Shown piece by piece: positions 44,469 through 56,458 of a stretch of DNA of 64,000 nucleotides. The notes below the pieces were generated by a model, which had not been told where the DNA came from, ran no database searches, and was given only the letters and a program-made list of their open reading frames with translations. Numbering within the stretch: position 1 is the first letter of the stretch; every line of letters starts with the position of its first letter. Position numbers and translations under genes: made by a program. Source of the DNA: Heloderma charlesbogerti (Eukaryota > Chordata > Lepidosauria > Squamata > Helodermatidae); NCBI GenBank assembly GCA_026122225.1, contig JANEZZ010002679.1, forward strand, positions 124,001-188,000, in the 5' to 3' direction.

Positions 44469-45307
44469 TAGGGATGTACGAAAGTGATTTATCTTTCCGT
44501 GGATTGTGTCGATGGTGGGGGGGAGGCGTTCCGTCCCTCCCCCCGGAATCCTGGCCGGGGGGGAGGTGCTCCATTCCTCCTCCACGGAATCCTGGCCAGC
44601 CGGCTGTGCTCCGCACTGATTCTGCGGAGCCGCCGGCCAGCTCCGCCAGCAGCCGGACATCCGGCCGCTGGCTAGCAGGGACGCAAATGGCGGTGGCCAT
44701 AGCCGCTGCCATTTGCGTCCCTACAGTCAGCCGTGATAGGCTACGTAAATGTTTATATAGCCTATCACAGCTGATTTTTTTAAAAAATACGCGCGTACGC
44801 AAATGGCGGCTACGCTACACTACGCTAGACTACGCAAATGGTGACTACGCTACGCTAGACGCTACGCTATTTGCGTTCCCCTTATTTTCACCATCTTTGT
44901 CTATGTAAATGTTAACGTAGACTAAGATGTGCCAAAATAAGGAATGCAAATGGCGGCGGCCATGGCCGCCGCCATTTGCGTACACGCGTTTGTTTGGGGG
45001 TTTTTTAAGTCAGCCGTGATAGGCTACGTAAACCTTTACATAGCCTATCACATTTTTTTGGTTTTTTGTTTTTTTAACCTGGAAATGGCGGCGGTGGCAG
45101 CCGGTTGGAAGACCAGCCACTGCAGCCACCTCTGCCAAACTGCCGTTGCAGCCATCGCCGGAGCCACCGCCGCCAGGAAGATCCGTCCAAGGTAAGTCCC
45201 ATCCCGGGGGGCGGGGGGGCGGGCCGTTCCGTCACCGATTTTGGGGGGCCGAATGCGCTGGCATTCGGCCTCCCCGAGATCCATGGCGAAACTTTCGTAC
45301 ATCCCTA
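44469..45307. mobile_element. hAT-like palindromic element, copy D (839 bp)
   Basis: The termini TAGGGATGTACGAAAGT and ACTTTCGTACATCCCTA are exact inverse complements over 17 bp. A perfect 8-bp duplication GATTTCTT lies at 44461-44468 and 45308-45315. Internal modules include two GCAAATGGCGGC palindromes, GATAGGCTACGTAAA hairpins, TAGTCTACGTAAA and the subterminal CCGAATGCGCTGGCATTCGG hairpin. No transposase. Confidence 0.95.
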
Positions 45308-45525
45308 GATTTCTTTGCATTGTTCATTTAAGAAGGCCTTCTTGTCTCTCCTTGCTGTTCTCTGGAAATCTGCATTCAGTTGGGTATATCTTCCCCTTTC
45401 TCCCTTGCTTTCGCTTCCCTTGTAAAGCCTCATCAGACAGCCACTTTGCTTTCTTGCATTTCTTTTTCTTTGGGATGGATTTAGAAGGCAGGGACCTAAC
45501 AGACGCAGATGAGATTAAGAAGAGG

Positions 45526-46054
45526 TAGGGATGTACGAAACTCCCCTTACCTGGCTCCGCCGGGTTCCGCTGGGGGGAGGGAGGCGCTCCATCCCTCCCC
45601 ACGGAATCCTCGCTGGCCGGCTCCACTCTGCGGGGATTCTGTGGACCCAGCGGCCGGCTCCGTCAGCAGCCAGACATCCGGCCGCTGGCTAGCAGGGACG
45701 CAAATGGCGGCAGCCATAGCCACCACCATTTGCGTAAGCGGTTTTTTTCTTTTTTTTTAACCCAGACGTGATAGGCTACATCTTTACGTAGCCTATCACG
45801 AATGGGGGAGGGGCGAAAGACTGCAAATGGCAGCAGTGGCGGTGGCAGCCGGTCAGAAGACCAGCCGACGATGACGAGAAAGCCGCCACCAGAGCCGCTG
45901 CCATCTGGAACATCCGCCCCAGGTAAGTCTCGTCCCAGGGAGGATCCGCGGGGGGCAGGGGGGTGGAAGGCCATTTCACCATGGAGTTCGGGGGGCCAAA
46001 TGCACTGGCATTCAGCCTCACCGAGATCCGTGGCGGAATTCTCTGACATCCCTA
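45526..46054. mobile_element. hAT-like palindromic element, copy E (529 bp)
   Basis: The termini TAGGGATGTACGAAA and a CATCCCTA right end are flanked by the perfect duplication AGAAGAGG (45518-45525 and 46055-46062). One GCAAATGGCGGCAG palindrome, one GATAGGCTACAT palindrome and the subterminal CCAAATGCACTGGCATTCAG hairpin are present. It lies 218 bp from copy D in the same BovB. Confidence 0.93.
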
Positions 46055-47641
46055 AGAAGAGGTGGAAAGAATACACAGAAGAACTATACAGGAAAGATCT
46101 GAATGTCCCTGATAGCCATGGGAGTGCGGTCACTGAACTTGAGGCAGACATCCTAGAGAGTGAAGTCAAGTGGGTCTTAGGAAGCATTACTAACAACAAA
46201 GCTAGCGGAGATTACAGTATTTCAGCTGAGCTATTTAAAATCCTAAAAGATGATGCTGTTAAAGTGCTGCACTCAATATGCTAACAAATTTGGAACACTC
46301 AACAGTGGCCACAAGACTGGAAAAGGTCAGTTTACATTCCAATTCCAAAGAAGGGCAATGCCAAAGAGTGTTCAAACTACCGTACAATTGTGCTCATTTC
46401 ACATGGCAGCAAGGTTATGCTCAAAATCCTACAAGCTAGGCTTCAGCAGTATGTGAACCGAGAACTACCAGAAGTACAAGCTGGATTTCGAAGAGGCAGA
46501 GGAACTAGAGATCAAACGCCAACATTTGCTGGATCATGGAGAAAACAAGAGAATTCCAGAAAAACGTCTATATCTGCTTCATTGACTACGCTAAAGCCTT
46601 TGATTGTGTGGATCACAACAAACTGTGGCAAATTCTTAAAGAGATGGGAGTACCAGACCACCTTACCTGTCTCCTGAGAAACCTGTACAAGGGTCAAGAA
46701 GCAACAGTAAGAACCAGACATGGAACAACCGATTGGTTTCAAAATTGGGAAAGCAGTACGACAAGGCTGCATACTGTCGCCCTACTTATTTAATTTATAT
46801 GCAGAGTACATCATGAGAAATGCCAGGTTGGATGAATCACAGGTCGGAATTAAGATTGCTGGGAGAATTATCAACATCCTCAGATACACAGATGATACCA
46901 CCCTAATGGCAGAAAGTGAAGAGGATCTAAAGAGCCTCTTGTTGAGGGTGGAAGTGGAGAGTGCAAAAGCTGGTTTGAAACTCAACATTAAAAAACTAAG
47001 ATCATGGCATCTGGCCCCCCACTTCCTGGCATATAGAAGGGGAAGAAATGGAAGCAGTGACAGATTTTATTTTCTTGGGCTCCAAGATCACCGCAGACGG
47101 TGACTGTAGCCATGAAATTAAAAGACGCTTGCTCCTTGGGAGGAAAGCTATGGCAAACCTAGATAGCATAGTAAGAAGCAGAGACATCACCTTGCCGACA
47201 AAGGTTCGTATAATCAAAGCTATGGTTTTCCCAGTAGCAACATATGGCTGTGAGAGCTGGACTATAAGGAAGGCTGAACGCCGAAGAATGGATGCTTTCG
47301 AACTGTGGTGCTGGAGAAGACTCTTACGAGTCCCCTGGACTGCAAGGAGGTCAAATCAGTCCATCCTAAAGGAAATCAACCCTGAGTGCTCATTGGAAGG
47401 ACAGATACTGAAGCTGAAGCTCAAATATTTTGGCCACCTAATGCAAAGAGAAAACTCCCTGGAAAAGACCCTGATGCTGGGCAAGATTGAAGGCAAAAGG
47501 AGAAGGGGACAGCAGAGGATGAGATGGCTAGATAGCATCACCGATGCAATGAATATGGACTTGAGCACACTCTGGGAGAGAGCGCAGGACAGGAAGGCCT
47601 GGCATGCTATGGTCCATGGGGTCACGAAGAGTCGCGACTGA
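46055..47641 (+). pseudogene. BovB ORF2 remnant, plus strand (copy 3)
   Basis: Several plus-strand frames (46390-46677, 46536-46793, 46720-47103, 47048-47641) cover RT and the C-terminal region with phase changes and stops. The catalytic box reads YTDD instead of YADD near 46886-46897; the two Asp codons remain. The 3' frame of 197 codons carries MYGCESWTI-like and CWRRLLRVPWTARR blocks. It is inactive. Confidence 0.88.
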
Positions 47642-47669
47642 ACGACTGAACAACAACAATTGTTTCCTT

Positions 47670-49004
47670 AAAAAAAAACAGATAAAGGCAATCCACACTG
47701 CTGTTCAGGAGTAAAGTTGTTTTACAAGCAAGCTGTCCCAGGATCCATGAAATGCTCCCCAATGCTTTGGCATTATTCTGTATAATTAAGGATATTTTCC
47801 CCATTCCAAAAAAAAAATTTCTTCCAAAAGCTGATATTTCAAAGGCTTTCAGTTCTGTATGTCATTATCAAATAATCTTTTTTTGTACTTGGCTATTTAT
47901 TATTGGATTGCAACAACGATAAAGCTCTGGGGGTTTCTTTTGTCTCCTTTGGTATGCTAATTAGCCACTTTCCCTTTGATCTTTCTTTTACTGAAAACAG
48001 TGAAAAGCTATCTCTGCAGGGAATCTGACTAATGTACATTCATCCCCTCATCTCCATAATCTGTGGATCAGAGGGAGACAACATTTTTGCTGCTGAATGG
48101 GGCTGCTTGCTTTATCATGGTACGTGCTTCTAAATAATCCCCAGCACCATTTCTGTATGGAATACTGGAAGGAATGGTGGTGATTATTATAAGGAAATTG
48201 CATGAGGACGATATGGGAGTAGTGGTCCGGGAAGCGGGGTGGGGGCTTGTTTTGACCTGCAAAAGAAAAAAAAGATCAGTGCCACCTTTTCCGAGGTTTA
48301 CATTCATAAATATGCCATAAGCTATTTGTTCTTTTCTGCCATTCTGTTCTGACTTCTGCTGCTCCATCGCTTTCCCCCTCCTCGTTGCCTTTTTCTTCAT
48401 ATGTTTCAGTGGCAGTACTAGGAATGGATTCTAAGCCAGATCAGTAGGAAACAAGAAGTGATGATAAAGGACATGTCCTGTACTGCAGAACAGGTTGAAA
48501 GCCAGCTGGGGACAGACCTATTAATATTTAGAAAAACTGCTGCAAGTAACTCTGAGCCCATAGGATGCAGTGGGATATAAATCAAATCAATCAATCAATC
48601 AATCAGTCGTCATCCAAAGGAAAGCCAGAGGGAGAGAGGATAGTCAGATATCCCTGGGGAGTCATGAACAGTTTGGGGGTAACAGAATGCTCCGCAGAAA
48701 GCCAATTGCTGCAAATTGTTTGGTAATAAATTTAGGCTGGAAATTAGAAGTGTTTTTGTTTTGTTAACAATGAGGTATAAAATTATGGAATCAGAGGTGG
48801 CCCAGTCTTGTTGACTTACTTTTCTCCCTCTCTCTCCCTCTCTCTCTGGCTACAGTTTCTTGAAAATGCCGAGAATGGAAAAGCTACAATTCTAAACTGC
48901 AGCAAACATGGCTCTTCGGCAGTCTTTGTAAGTTTCCAGCTAACGGCAGCTATTTCAGAAACAACATTCATTTAAAGTGCGCTCCCTTGCAGGGCTGTCA
49001 AGCC
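47670..49004. other. Non-coding interval, no gene seen
   Basis: Unique-looking sequence. It includes an (AATC)n run at 48585-48605 and a CTCC-rich run at 48826-48849. Confidence 0.4.
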
Positions 49005-50090
49005 AATTGCATCTTTGTTGTTGTTGTTCAGTCGTTCAGTCGCGACTCTTCGTGACCCCATGGACCATAGCACGCCAGGCCTTCCTGTCCTGCGCTCTCT
49101 CCCGGAGTGTGCTCAAGTTCATATTCATTGCATCCGTGATGCTATCTAGCCATCTCATCCTCTGCCGTCCCCTTCTCCTTTTGCCTTCAGTCTTTCCCAG
49201 CATCAGGGTCTTTTCCAGGGAGTTTTCTCTTCGCATTAGGTGGCCAAAATATTGGAGCTTCAGCTTCATTATCTGTCCTTCCAATGAGCACTCAGGGTTG
49301 ATTTCCTTTAGGATGGACTGATTTGACCTCCTTGCAGTCCAGGGGACTCGTAAGAGTCTTCTCCAGCACCACAGTTCGAAAGCATCAATTCTTCGGCGCT
49401 CAGCCTTCCTTATAGTCCAGCTCTCACAGCCATACATTACTACTGGGAAAACCATAGCTTTGATTAGACGGACCTTTGTCGGCAAGGTGATGTCTGTGCT
49501 TCTTACTATGCTGTCTAGGTTGGCCATAGCTTTCCTCCCAAGGAGCAAGCGTCTTTTAATTTCATGGCTACAGTCACCATCTGCGGTGATCTTGGAGCCC
49601 AAGAAAGTAAAATCTGTTACTGCTTCCATTTCTTCCCCTTCTATATGCCAGGAAGTGATGGGGCCAGATGCCATGATCTTAGTTTTTTTAATGTTGAGTT
49701 TCAAACCAGCTTTTGCACTCTCCTCTTTCACCCTCAATAAGAGGCTCTTGAGATCCTCTTCGCTTTCTGCCATTAGGGTGGTATCGTCTGCATATCGGAG
49801 GTTGTTGATAATTCTCCCAGCAATCTTAATTCCGACCTCTGATTCATCCAACCCAGCATTTCTCATGATGTACTCTGCATATAAGTTAAATAAGCAGGGT
49901 GACAATATGCAGCCTTGTCGTACTCCTTTCCCAATTTTGAACCAATCGGTTGTTCCATGTGTGGTTCTTACTGTTGCTTCTTGACCCTCGTACAGGTTTC
50001 TCAGGAGACAGGTAAGGTGGTCTGGTACTCCCATCACTTTAAGAATTTGCCACAGTTTGTTGTGATCCACATAGATGGTAATTGCATCTT
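49005..50090 (-). mobile_element. BovB copy 4, strongly 5'-truncated, with TSD
   Basis: The minus-strand 3' third of BovB starts from a TTG run and the tail at about 49016. An 11-bp duplication AATTGCATCTT lies at 49005-49015 and 50080-50090. Element homology ends at 50070. The next bases ATAGATGGT (50071-50079) are the inverse complement of the host bases ACCATCTAT just beyond the duplication. Confidence 0.93.
49036..50070 (-). pseudogene. BovB RT C-terminal half, open over 344 codons
   Basis: A single uninterrupted frame runs from the truncated 5' end, through GVRQGCILSPCLFNLYAEY and the catalytic RYADD, to the C-terminal MRWLDSITDAMNMN stretch. The stop follows GVTKSRD. The endonuclease and the first RT blocks, including the AKAFD Asp, are missing because of 5' truncation, so it is incomplete despite being open. 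Confidence 0.9.
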
Positions 50091-50527
50091 ACCATCTATG
50101 TATTATGGTCTGCCAGGTGTTTAAAAGACCTCATTCTACAGCCTCAGAGAGCAAAAGCAGGAGGCCTATCAAGTGCATGGGGGACCACAAGGGCCGTCTT
50201 GTGCTTTGCTGCCTGAGGCAAAAGACAAGATGTTGCTGGTGCTGCCCCGATCCCACAAATAGAAGCCAAATGAATTAGCAGATGGCTCTTCAAGACTGGA
50301 GATTGGACAATATTCTGCACCATACCTGAAAGCAGCAGGCTAGCTTAGGAGGCATAGCTTAGGTCACATGGCTCGCACTGCTCTGTTGTGCAACAGCCTG
50401 CGGCTGCTCCCCACCCCTAGTACCTTCCACGTGAGGCAGCCACCTCAGTCTACCTCATGCTAGGCCCAGTCACCACATCACTGCATGGGGTCAGCCCACT
50501 GAGCTGCTGCTCCTGCTGGATTGCAGC

Positions 50528-51091
50528 TAGGGATGTACGAAAGTCACTTACCTTTTCGCAGCTTTGATTCATGGGGGGGGCGCTCCGTCCCTCCCCCCGG
50601 AATCCTCCCTGGCCGGATCTGCTCCGCGGTGGCTCCACAGAGCCACCAGCCAGGGCAATCCGCAGCCGGAGTTCCGGCCATAGCCAGCTGCTGCAGATGC
50701 AAATGGCAGCCACCATAGCGGTCTCCATTTGCGTCCTGCCAGGCTGCCGTGATAGGCTACATAAGTATTTACATAGCCTATCACGGAAACAGCAGTGGTG
50801 CAAACAGTGTAGCGGCCGCCGTTTGCACCCCTGCTCTTTGCCATGATAGGCTACGTAAATACTTATGTAGCCTATCACGGCAGCCTGGCAGGACGCAAAT
50901 GGCAGCCACTACAGCGGCCGCCATTTGCATCCGCAGAAGCCAGCCGAGAGACCAGCTGCCGCCGGAGCCGCCACTGCCAGAACATCCACCCCAGGTAAGC
51001 TTCATCCTGGGGGGGATTCCATGGGGTGGCAGGGGTGGGAGGCTGTTCCACCACGGGTGGAAATCCGTGGCGGAATTCTCCACCATCCCTA
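50528..51091. mobile_element. hAT-like palindromic element, copy F (564 bp)
   Basis: The termini TAGGGATGTACGAAAGTCAC and a CACCATCCCTA end are flanked by the perfect duplication ATTGCAGC (50520-50527 and 51092-51099). The interior is a palindrome with GATAGGCTACATAAGTA, a GCGGCCGCCGTTTGCA centre near 50815 and GCAAATGGCAGCC arms. Confidence 0.95.
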
Positions 51092-51099
51092 ATTGCAGC

Positions 51100-51437
51100 T
51101 ACTGCTAGTGGCGGGCGTTTGAAAATATGCTGCTGCTTTTGTCATTTGGAAAGATCCAGACTTAAGTTGATTCATTTCATCCAGCTACGAGCTTAATTAT
51201 CAAAGTTGCAATTATACAGTTTCTCTACAGAAGGAATATCAAAGCATTTTACTTCAGAGTGACTGTTTGGCTCTCAAAGTCTGGTAGTTGTGAACATTAC
51301 AACCTCATCTGCAAGCTGCTGGAAGGCAACAGTGTTTGAATTCGTTAGTTCATGGGAATTTAGGCCACAGCTAGCCCTAGGATCTCTATAGCCTACAGTG
51401 TGGTTTCCTGTGAATAGTTTATTTTGCTCCTTCCCTT

Positions 51438-51479
<42 letters not shown>

Positions 51480-52074
51480 CTTTCTCTCTGACCTCCTCCA
51501 TTTCTAAGAGCACAAGTGTTTGCTCTCTTGCTCCTGTTGATGTTATACAACCCAAAAAGGACTTGACAAACTCTCTTTGAAACTGTACGCTGTACCTGCA
51601 TATTATATGCCAGATTATACTGCGAGTAAAACTGTTTTCTTTCCTTCACTGAAAACGAATGTGGTCTCCTTTTTAGCCTTGTGTGCATGTGGGACTGATA
51701 AATGCTCATTCTGTTCTGCCTTTTGTTTTTCTTTGCTAACTGCCTTTCTAAGAGGAGGCATCAATACTAAATGATCCCATCAGGGTGGACAGGGGGAACA
51801 GTAGCATGCTAGAAGAGAAATGTAAGTGCTGTTACAAAACAGTTCATTGATGACAAGGCAAACGCCCACCTTGGAATGGGGCAGGGGGTGTACAGGGGGA
51901 TGGGAAGCAATTCTGTCCCGCAGTCGCACATGCATTACTAGTTCTGTGTGGGTTGGGATTGACTCTGGGCTGTTTTCAGTAGCCTTGGGATGGTTCCCAG
52001 CATGTGGTTCACAAAGTGCCATAGCACGTCAGCTCTCTACACAGCCAAGTCGAGCAGCAAGGCTCATGCCCCAG
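51100..52074. other. Non-coding interval, no gene seen
   Basis: No coding signal. It contains the (CT)n tract at 51440-51474. Confidence 0.4.
51440..51474 (+). repeat. (CT)n microsatellite
   Basis: About 17 uninterrupted CT units. Confidence 0.98.
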
Positions 52075-52800
52075 TGATTTGATTGATTTGATTTATTAAA
52101 TGTATATGGCTGCCCATCAACAAATATTCTCCGGCAGGCTTCCAGATCAAGCAAACAAAATAAAATGTTAAAAATATACAAAATGCCATAACTGAAGGGA
52201 TTAAACAATAAAAATGCAGCATAAAAGGAACTACCTCCTAATAAAGACAGCATAAAACAATTAGCAGCTTGGATTAAAAACCATACTGAAACAGTGAGGG
52301 CCAGGGAATGTTTAGAAGGCCATGGTGAATAAAATTGTCTTCATCTGGCACCAAAAAAAAAAAACCATAAAGAAGGCACCATGCAAACCTGTCTAGCGAG
52401 GCTATTCCATAGCCAGGCTGCCACCGCTGAGAAGCCCTCTCCTTAGTAGCCACTCACCTCACTTCCTGTGGTGGGGGCGTCCCAAGAGGCTCTTAAGGTT
52501 TGGAGAGGTATACACAGGAAAAGGTGACATGTCGAGTTACCTGGTCCCCAACCTTTTAAAGCTGTACAGGTTAAAACCAGGACTTTAAATTAGCCCCCGA
52601 AATGGACTGGGAGCCAGTATAGCCCGTAAAACACCGACATAATACGATTAAAGCGCCCAGTCCTTTTAAAAGCCTTGCAGCTCTGTTTTAAACCAACTGC
52701 AACCTCCAGGTCATTTTTAAATGCAACACCCAGATACATCTGGAACATCTGGTGTAAGCAGAGGTCCATCTATGGCATGTACAGAGTAGGCCCCTCCCAT
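52075..52800 (-). mobile_element. L2-like LINE 3' part
   Basis: The minus-strand L2 3' end and C-terminal region are decayed. AAAATTGTCTTCATCTGGCA, GCCAGGCTGCCACCGCTGAG and TGGACTGGGAGCCAGTATAG parallel 35600-35890. Confidence 0.75.
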
Positions 52801-53589
52801 TTGAGCCATCCATTAAAGAAACGTGCAGGGCGAGCTGCGGGGGTGAGGTTTATCCCCATATTTACTTTTGTTTATGCTAAACGTCCTACACTTGAGCACG
52901 AGGTCAAACCTTGCTGCCAGCCTGCCACACACAGCCACAGATAAAACCTACAAGGTAATGCATATTGTGAATGGGACAGTAAAGGCCAAACTATGCTGAA
53001 CTCTGGATGGGTGTTTGTTTTGTATGTATATTCTCAACATGGAAGGTTGTGTGTTGTAGTTTCAGCATCTTTACAGTTTCTACATTTATACTACATGGTG
53101 CTGCTGCACTATAGCCCTTTGTTGCTGAGGTACCCTCAAAGTATCAGTGCAAACCAAGAGATCATCTGACCCCAGTGTTTTTCTTATAATTTACTGTGAC
53201 AGTGGATCTTTCCAGACATTGGTGACTGAAACAACCCTTCCCCAGCATTATGGGGAAATAATTGTTTAACAGAAGCGATACCCTTACCTGACATTGCTGG
53301 TAAACATCCTGCACTAGAACTAGCATGGCTGTTGCACATTCTCTGGTGCAGCAAAGATGGCTCTGTTAGTGTCATGGACCCATAATGTATAGTACTTGTG
53401 ACTAAAGCTGGTGACTAAATATCCTGCCCCCATTTTCATGGGACCATTCACCCCATACAAAAGGAGAGGGGACATTTGACAACTTTCAGGGGGGACTAAT
53501 TCAAAGAATGGGGGTGGAGTCTGATCTTTAGAGACAAGGTGGCCAACAAGTTTTCTTTCTTTTCTTCTATAAAAAAAGAGCTTTGCTTA
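52801..53589. other. Non-coding interval, no gene seen
   Basis: No recognised repeat or coding motif. Confidence 0.35.
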
Positions 53590-53990
53590 CAATATTTATT
53601 TGTTTGTTTCTTTATTATGCCGTTATACTGCTTTATATGTGAAAAACCTTAAATGGTTGACATTTAAGTACAATATAGGAATATAAAAACAAGATAAAAG
53701 TAATAGATAATTAAAAATTGTGACACATACCAATAAAACAGCATAGTAACAGAGTCCTACATAGGTTAGGGAAAGCCTGTGTGAACAAGTGTGTTTTCAA
53801 GAGGTGTTTGAAATTTGCCACCATTTCTGCCTCTTGAACCACACATGGGAGAGTGTTCCAAAGGGTGGGTGCCACCACTGAGAAGGCCCACTTACATGCT
53901 GTTACTTGGAGACACTGTGTTGGCTGGCTGCAGAATGACCAATAGAAGTCAATGACCAATGACCCCAGAAGATCTCAGGGGTCAACTGGG
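53590..53990 (-). mobile_element. L2-like LINE 3' fragment
   Basis: It starts with a TATTTATTTGTTTG tail and ATGCCGTTATACTGC and reads into decayed C-terminal coding (GTGTTCCAAAGGGTGGGTGC, CCACCACTGAGAAGGCCC). Confidence 0.7.
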
Positions 53991-56261
53991 TAGATATAGG
54001 GAAATAAATGCAGGGTGTCATCCTGGGATAAAATATCCCAAGAGAACAATAGGCACAATCTTGTAAAATATCCCTTTAAATCAACATTTTCCAGCCACTC
54101 TACATGCACATCCCCAATTCATATGCAAAACTGCACCTGCAGTACAGACAGTGAAGGTTCACACAAATGCACACCTTGAACAGCCTTGCATAATCTGTTC
54201 AAGCAATTTATGATCAGGAAATGACCACTCTCATTTTTCATGCAAGATGTTGGATCCAATAGCTTCACGTCCACACACCAGAGATAGTTGTGCTCCAGCA
54301 TGTGCACAACCCAAGGCTGGAGTTGGGACATGCTTTTCAATGCAACGTGGACAGAAATGCATATTCTTATCACACCTTGTACTGCCAGATAGAGGAATGC
54401 ATTGGATGTGCCCCATGTCCAAATGTGCACCAGCATCCAGATGGCACACAAGGTTCCTGGTCCAGGAAGAGAATGCATGTACAGAGGCTGCTTTTACATT
54501 TGGTCCGTCATTCCTCAATTGATGCAATGTATAATTTTGTTAATTCACAACCTTCACTATAAAACTTGAACTAAACTTCTACCCATCATTTCAGGATTTG
54601 TAGTCATTGCTGTTTTCTTTAATTTCAAAAAAAAATCTTTGTTCCTTCTTGCTTTTTTCCTTGTCTCCCTTCCTGCCATATTTCATCTTTCAAGGGCTCA
54701 TCTCACCAACCTTGAAGTCAGGAGGTGTTTAAAATGCACATAATTCCTCATTAGGCCCGTTCTGGTTGAGTGCAATTGCCAGTAATTCTGACTCTCTTTC
54801 ACAGGCGTTGAGAGGCTCTGATGTCAGCGTTCATAATCATGGGAGGTTACCTCTACATTTTTTAATTTGCTTCTTCAAATAAAAATGAATTATTTATTGT
54901 ATGGGAACTGAACGCCTTGCTTCCGCTTTAAGATTTTTGTGTGTCTTGTTTGCTCATTTTCTTTTAATTAGGTGTCCAAGTCTTTCATAATTTTTTCTTG
55001 TGCCGATTAAGATTTATCAGAAATATTACAGCCTTTTGGAGTAATCGTACAGCCTCCCACCCCCATCAGAGGCCAGCTAAGAGGTATTAGGATGGACCCA
55101 GAACGTCCACCTGCTGTTCCCACTGGTGGCGGGAGCTCGAACAGGGTGTGTCAGCAGGGGTGTGTCAGGACAACTGTGGGTTTGCTGGATCCAAAGCCCC
55201 CCTGCTCCACTGACAAAGCTTTGGACTGGGCTCATGACACTGGTGTAATAATCTTCCCTTTGATTTCAGTGGGAGGGAACAAAAAAGAAATCCATGGGGT
55301 GTGAGGAGGTTTCCCCCACCTGCCATCTTGGCTGCAGCAAATCAGCAGCTCTTTGGAAGTGATGGACTGTTTGCTATGTAATTCACCCCTTCCCACTCAG
55401 GATTGCTCTGTTAGTTTGGCTGTACTCCTCACATGAAAAGTAGACTGAGGTAAGCCAGGCTCTGGCTGTCGAGAACAGTGGTGCAGCTCGGTAATTTTAG
55501 GCCGTGGACTTAAAGGTATTACAGGGGCCCCTTTGGACGGCCATTTTCAGTTGTGAAGCACACAGCTAACACTTCTCTTCTACCCCCATCCAATGACATT
55601 CCTAAAGAAATACTCTGAGTATGTGCAGTTTTACATTTGAAACTCACCTTTGCATTTGAAACTCACCGTTGTGACTATAGGAATAAAATGGAATTTGCTT
55701 ATGCTGCCCTGAAGCTAAATACATTTACTTGGGAATAAACACCATTTTGTTGTAGAAAAGTTAATATCTATTCTAAGAAGCAGAAGCAGAATATAAAATG
55801 AGCAACTGTGACAATATATGTACCTGACTGGCCACCCCCTGACTATCAAGTGTTTTTAGAAAGAAGAAGGAAGGAGACTGCAGTGATGTCAGCCATGTTT
55901 GCAGCTTCCCCATCACCTGCTGCTCTCTGGGTGGCCATTTGGGCACCTCCTGGGCTGCAGGGCCCTGCACCACCGGATGAGAATTCAGAAGATGGAAGGC
56001 TACTGGGCACTTTTCTCCATCCATTGTTTTTTTCTGCATATATCTCCAGCTAGTTTTTTGTTGGGATCCATAGGAAGAGAAGTAAGGACAATTAACTGCT
56101 AAAGGAGAGATAAGATAAGCATAGATAAACAACCAGGGGAGAAAGGTGACCAGCAGCTCTGTCATTTCTGCTGGCTCTCTGCCTGTCTCCCAGGAACCTT
56201 CAGCATTCACCACAGTCAGAGCCTAGCTTTACCCAAGGCTACTTTTTATATGAGCACAACA
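53991..56261. other. Non-coding interval, no gene seen
   Basis: About 2.3 kb with only random-looking frames. No motif recognised. Confidence 0.4.
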
Positions 56262-56398
56262 CAGCCTTCCCCCACCTGGTGCCTTTCAGATATTTTGGAC
56301 TTCAACTCTCAGCAGCCTCAGTCAGCATGGCCAATAGTCAAGAATGATGAGAGTTGTCATCCAAAATGTCTGGGGCGTACTGGGTTGGGAAAGGTTGG
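56262..56398. mobile_element. CAGCCTT-type palindromic MITE
   Basis: CAGCCTTCCCCCACCTGGTG on the left pairs with the right arm CCAAAATGTCTGG...GGGTTGGGAAAGG. Same family as 58348-58483. Confidence 0.75.
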
Positions 56399-56458
56399 TG
56401 TAATGAGGAACCAGGCTCCCACCTTTCTGCCCAAACATTTTTGGTCATGTGTTTCTTT

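Larger units (their letters stand above)
44353..47669 (+). mobile_element. BovB copy 3 with 5' inversion, TSD and two nested elements
   Basis: An 11-bp target duplication ATTGTTTCCTT lies at 44353-44363 and 47659-47669. The left part (44364-44468, continued at 45316-45480) is BovB in minus orientation. At about 45480 the sequence switches to plus orientation and runs to the 3' tail (GACTGAACAACAACA) at 47658. The inverted part ends, in element coordinates, almost exactly where the direct part begins (GACAAAG against AGAAGGCAGGG). Two hAT-like elements interrupt it (44469-45307 and 45526-46054), each with an exact 8-bp duplication. Confidence 0.95.

Noticed and set aside
44329..44802. 157-codon frame joining a BovB fragment and hAT-like sequence
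   Set aside because: The fusion is an accident of the hAT-like insertion at 44469; no evidence of expression.
55773..56213. 146-codon minus-strand frame
   Set aside because: No motif, a low-complexity FFFL run, and no supporting exon structure.
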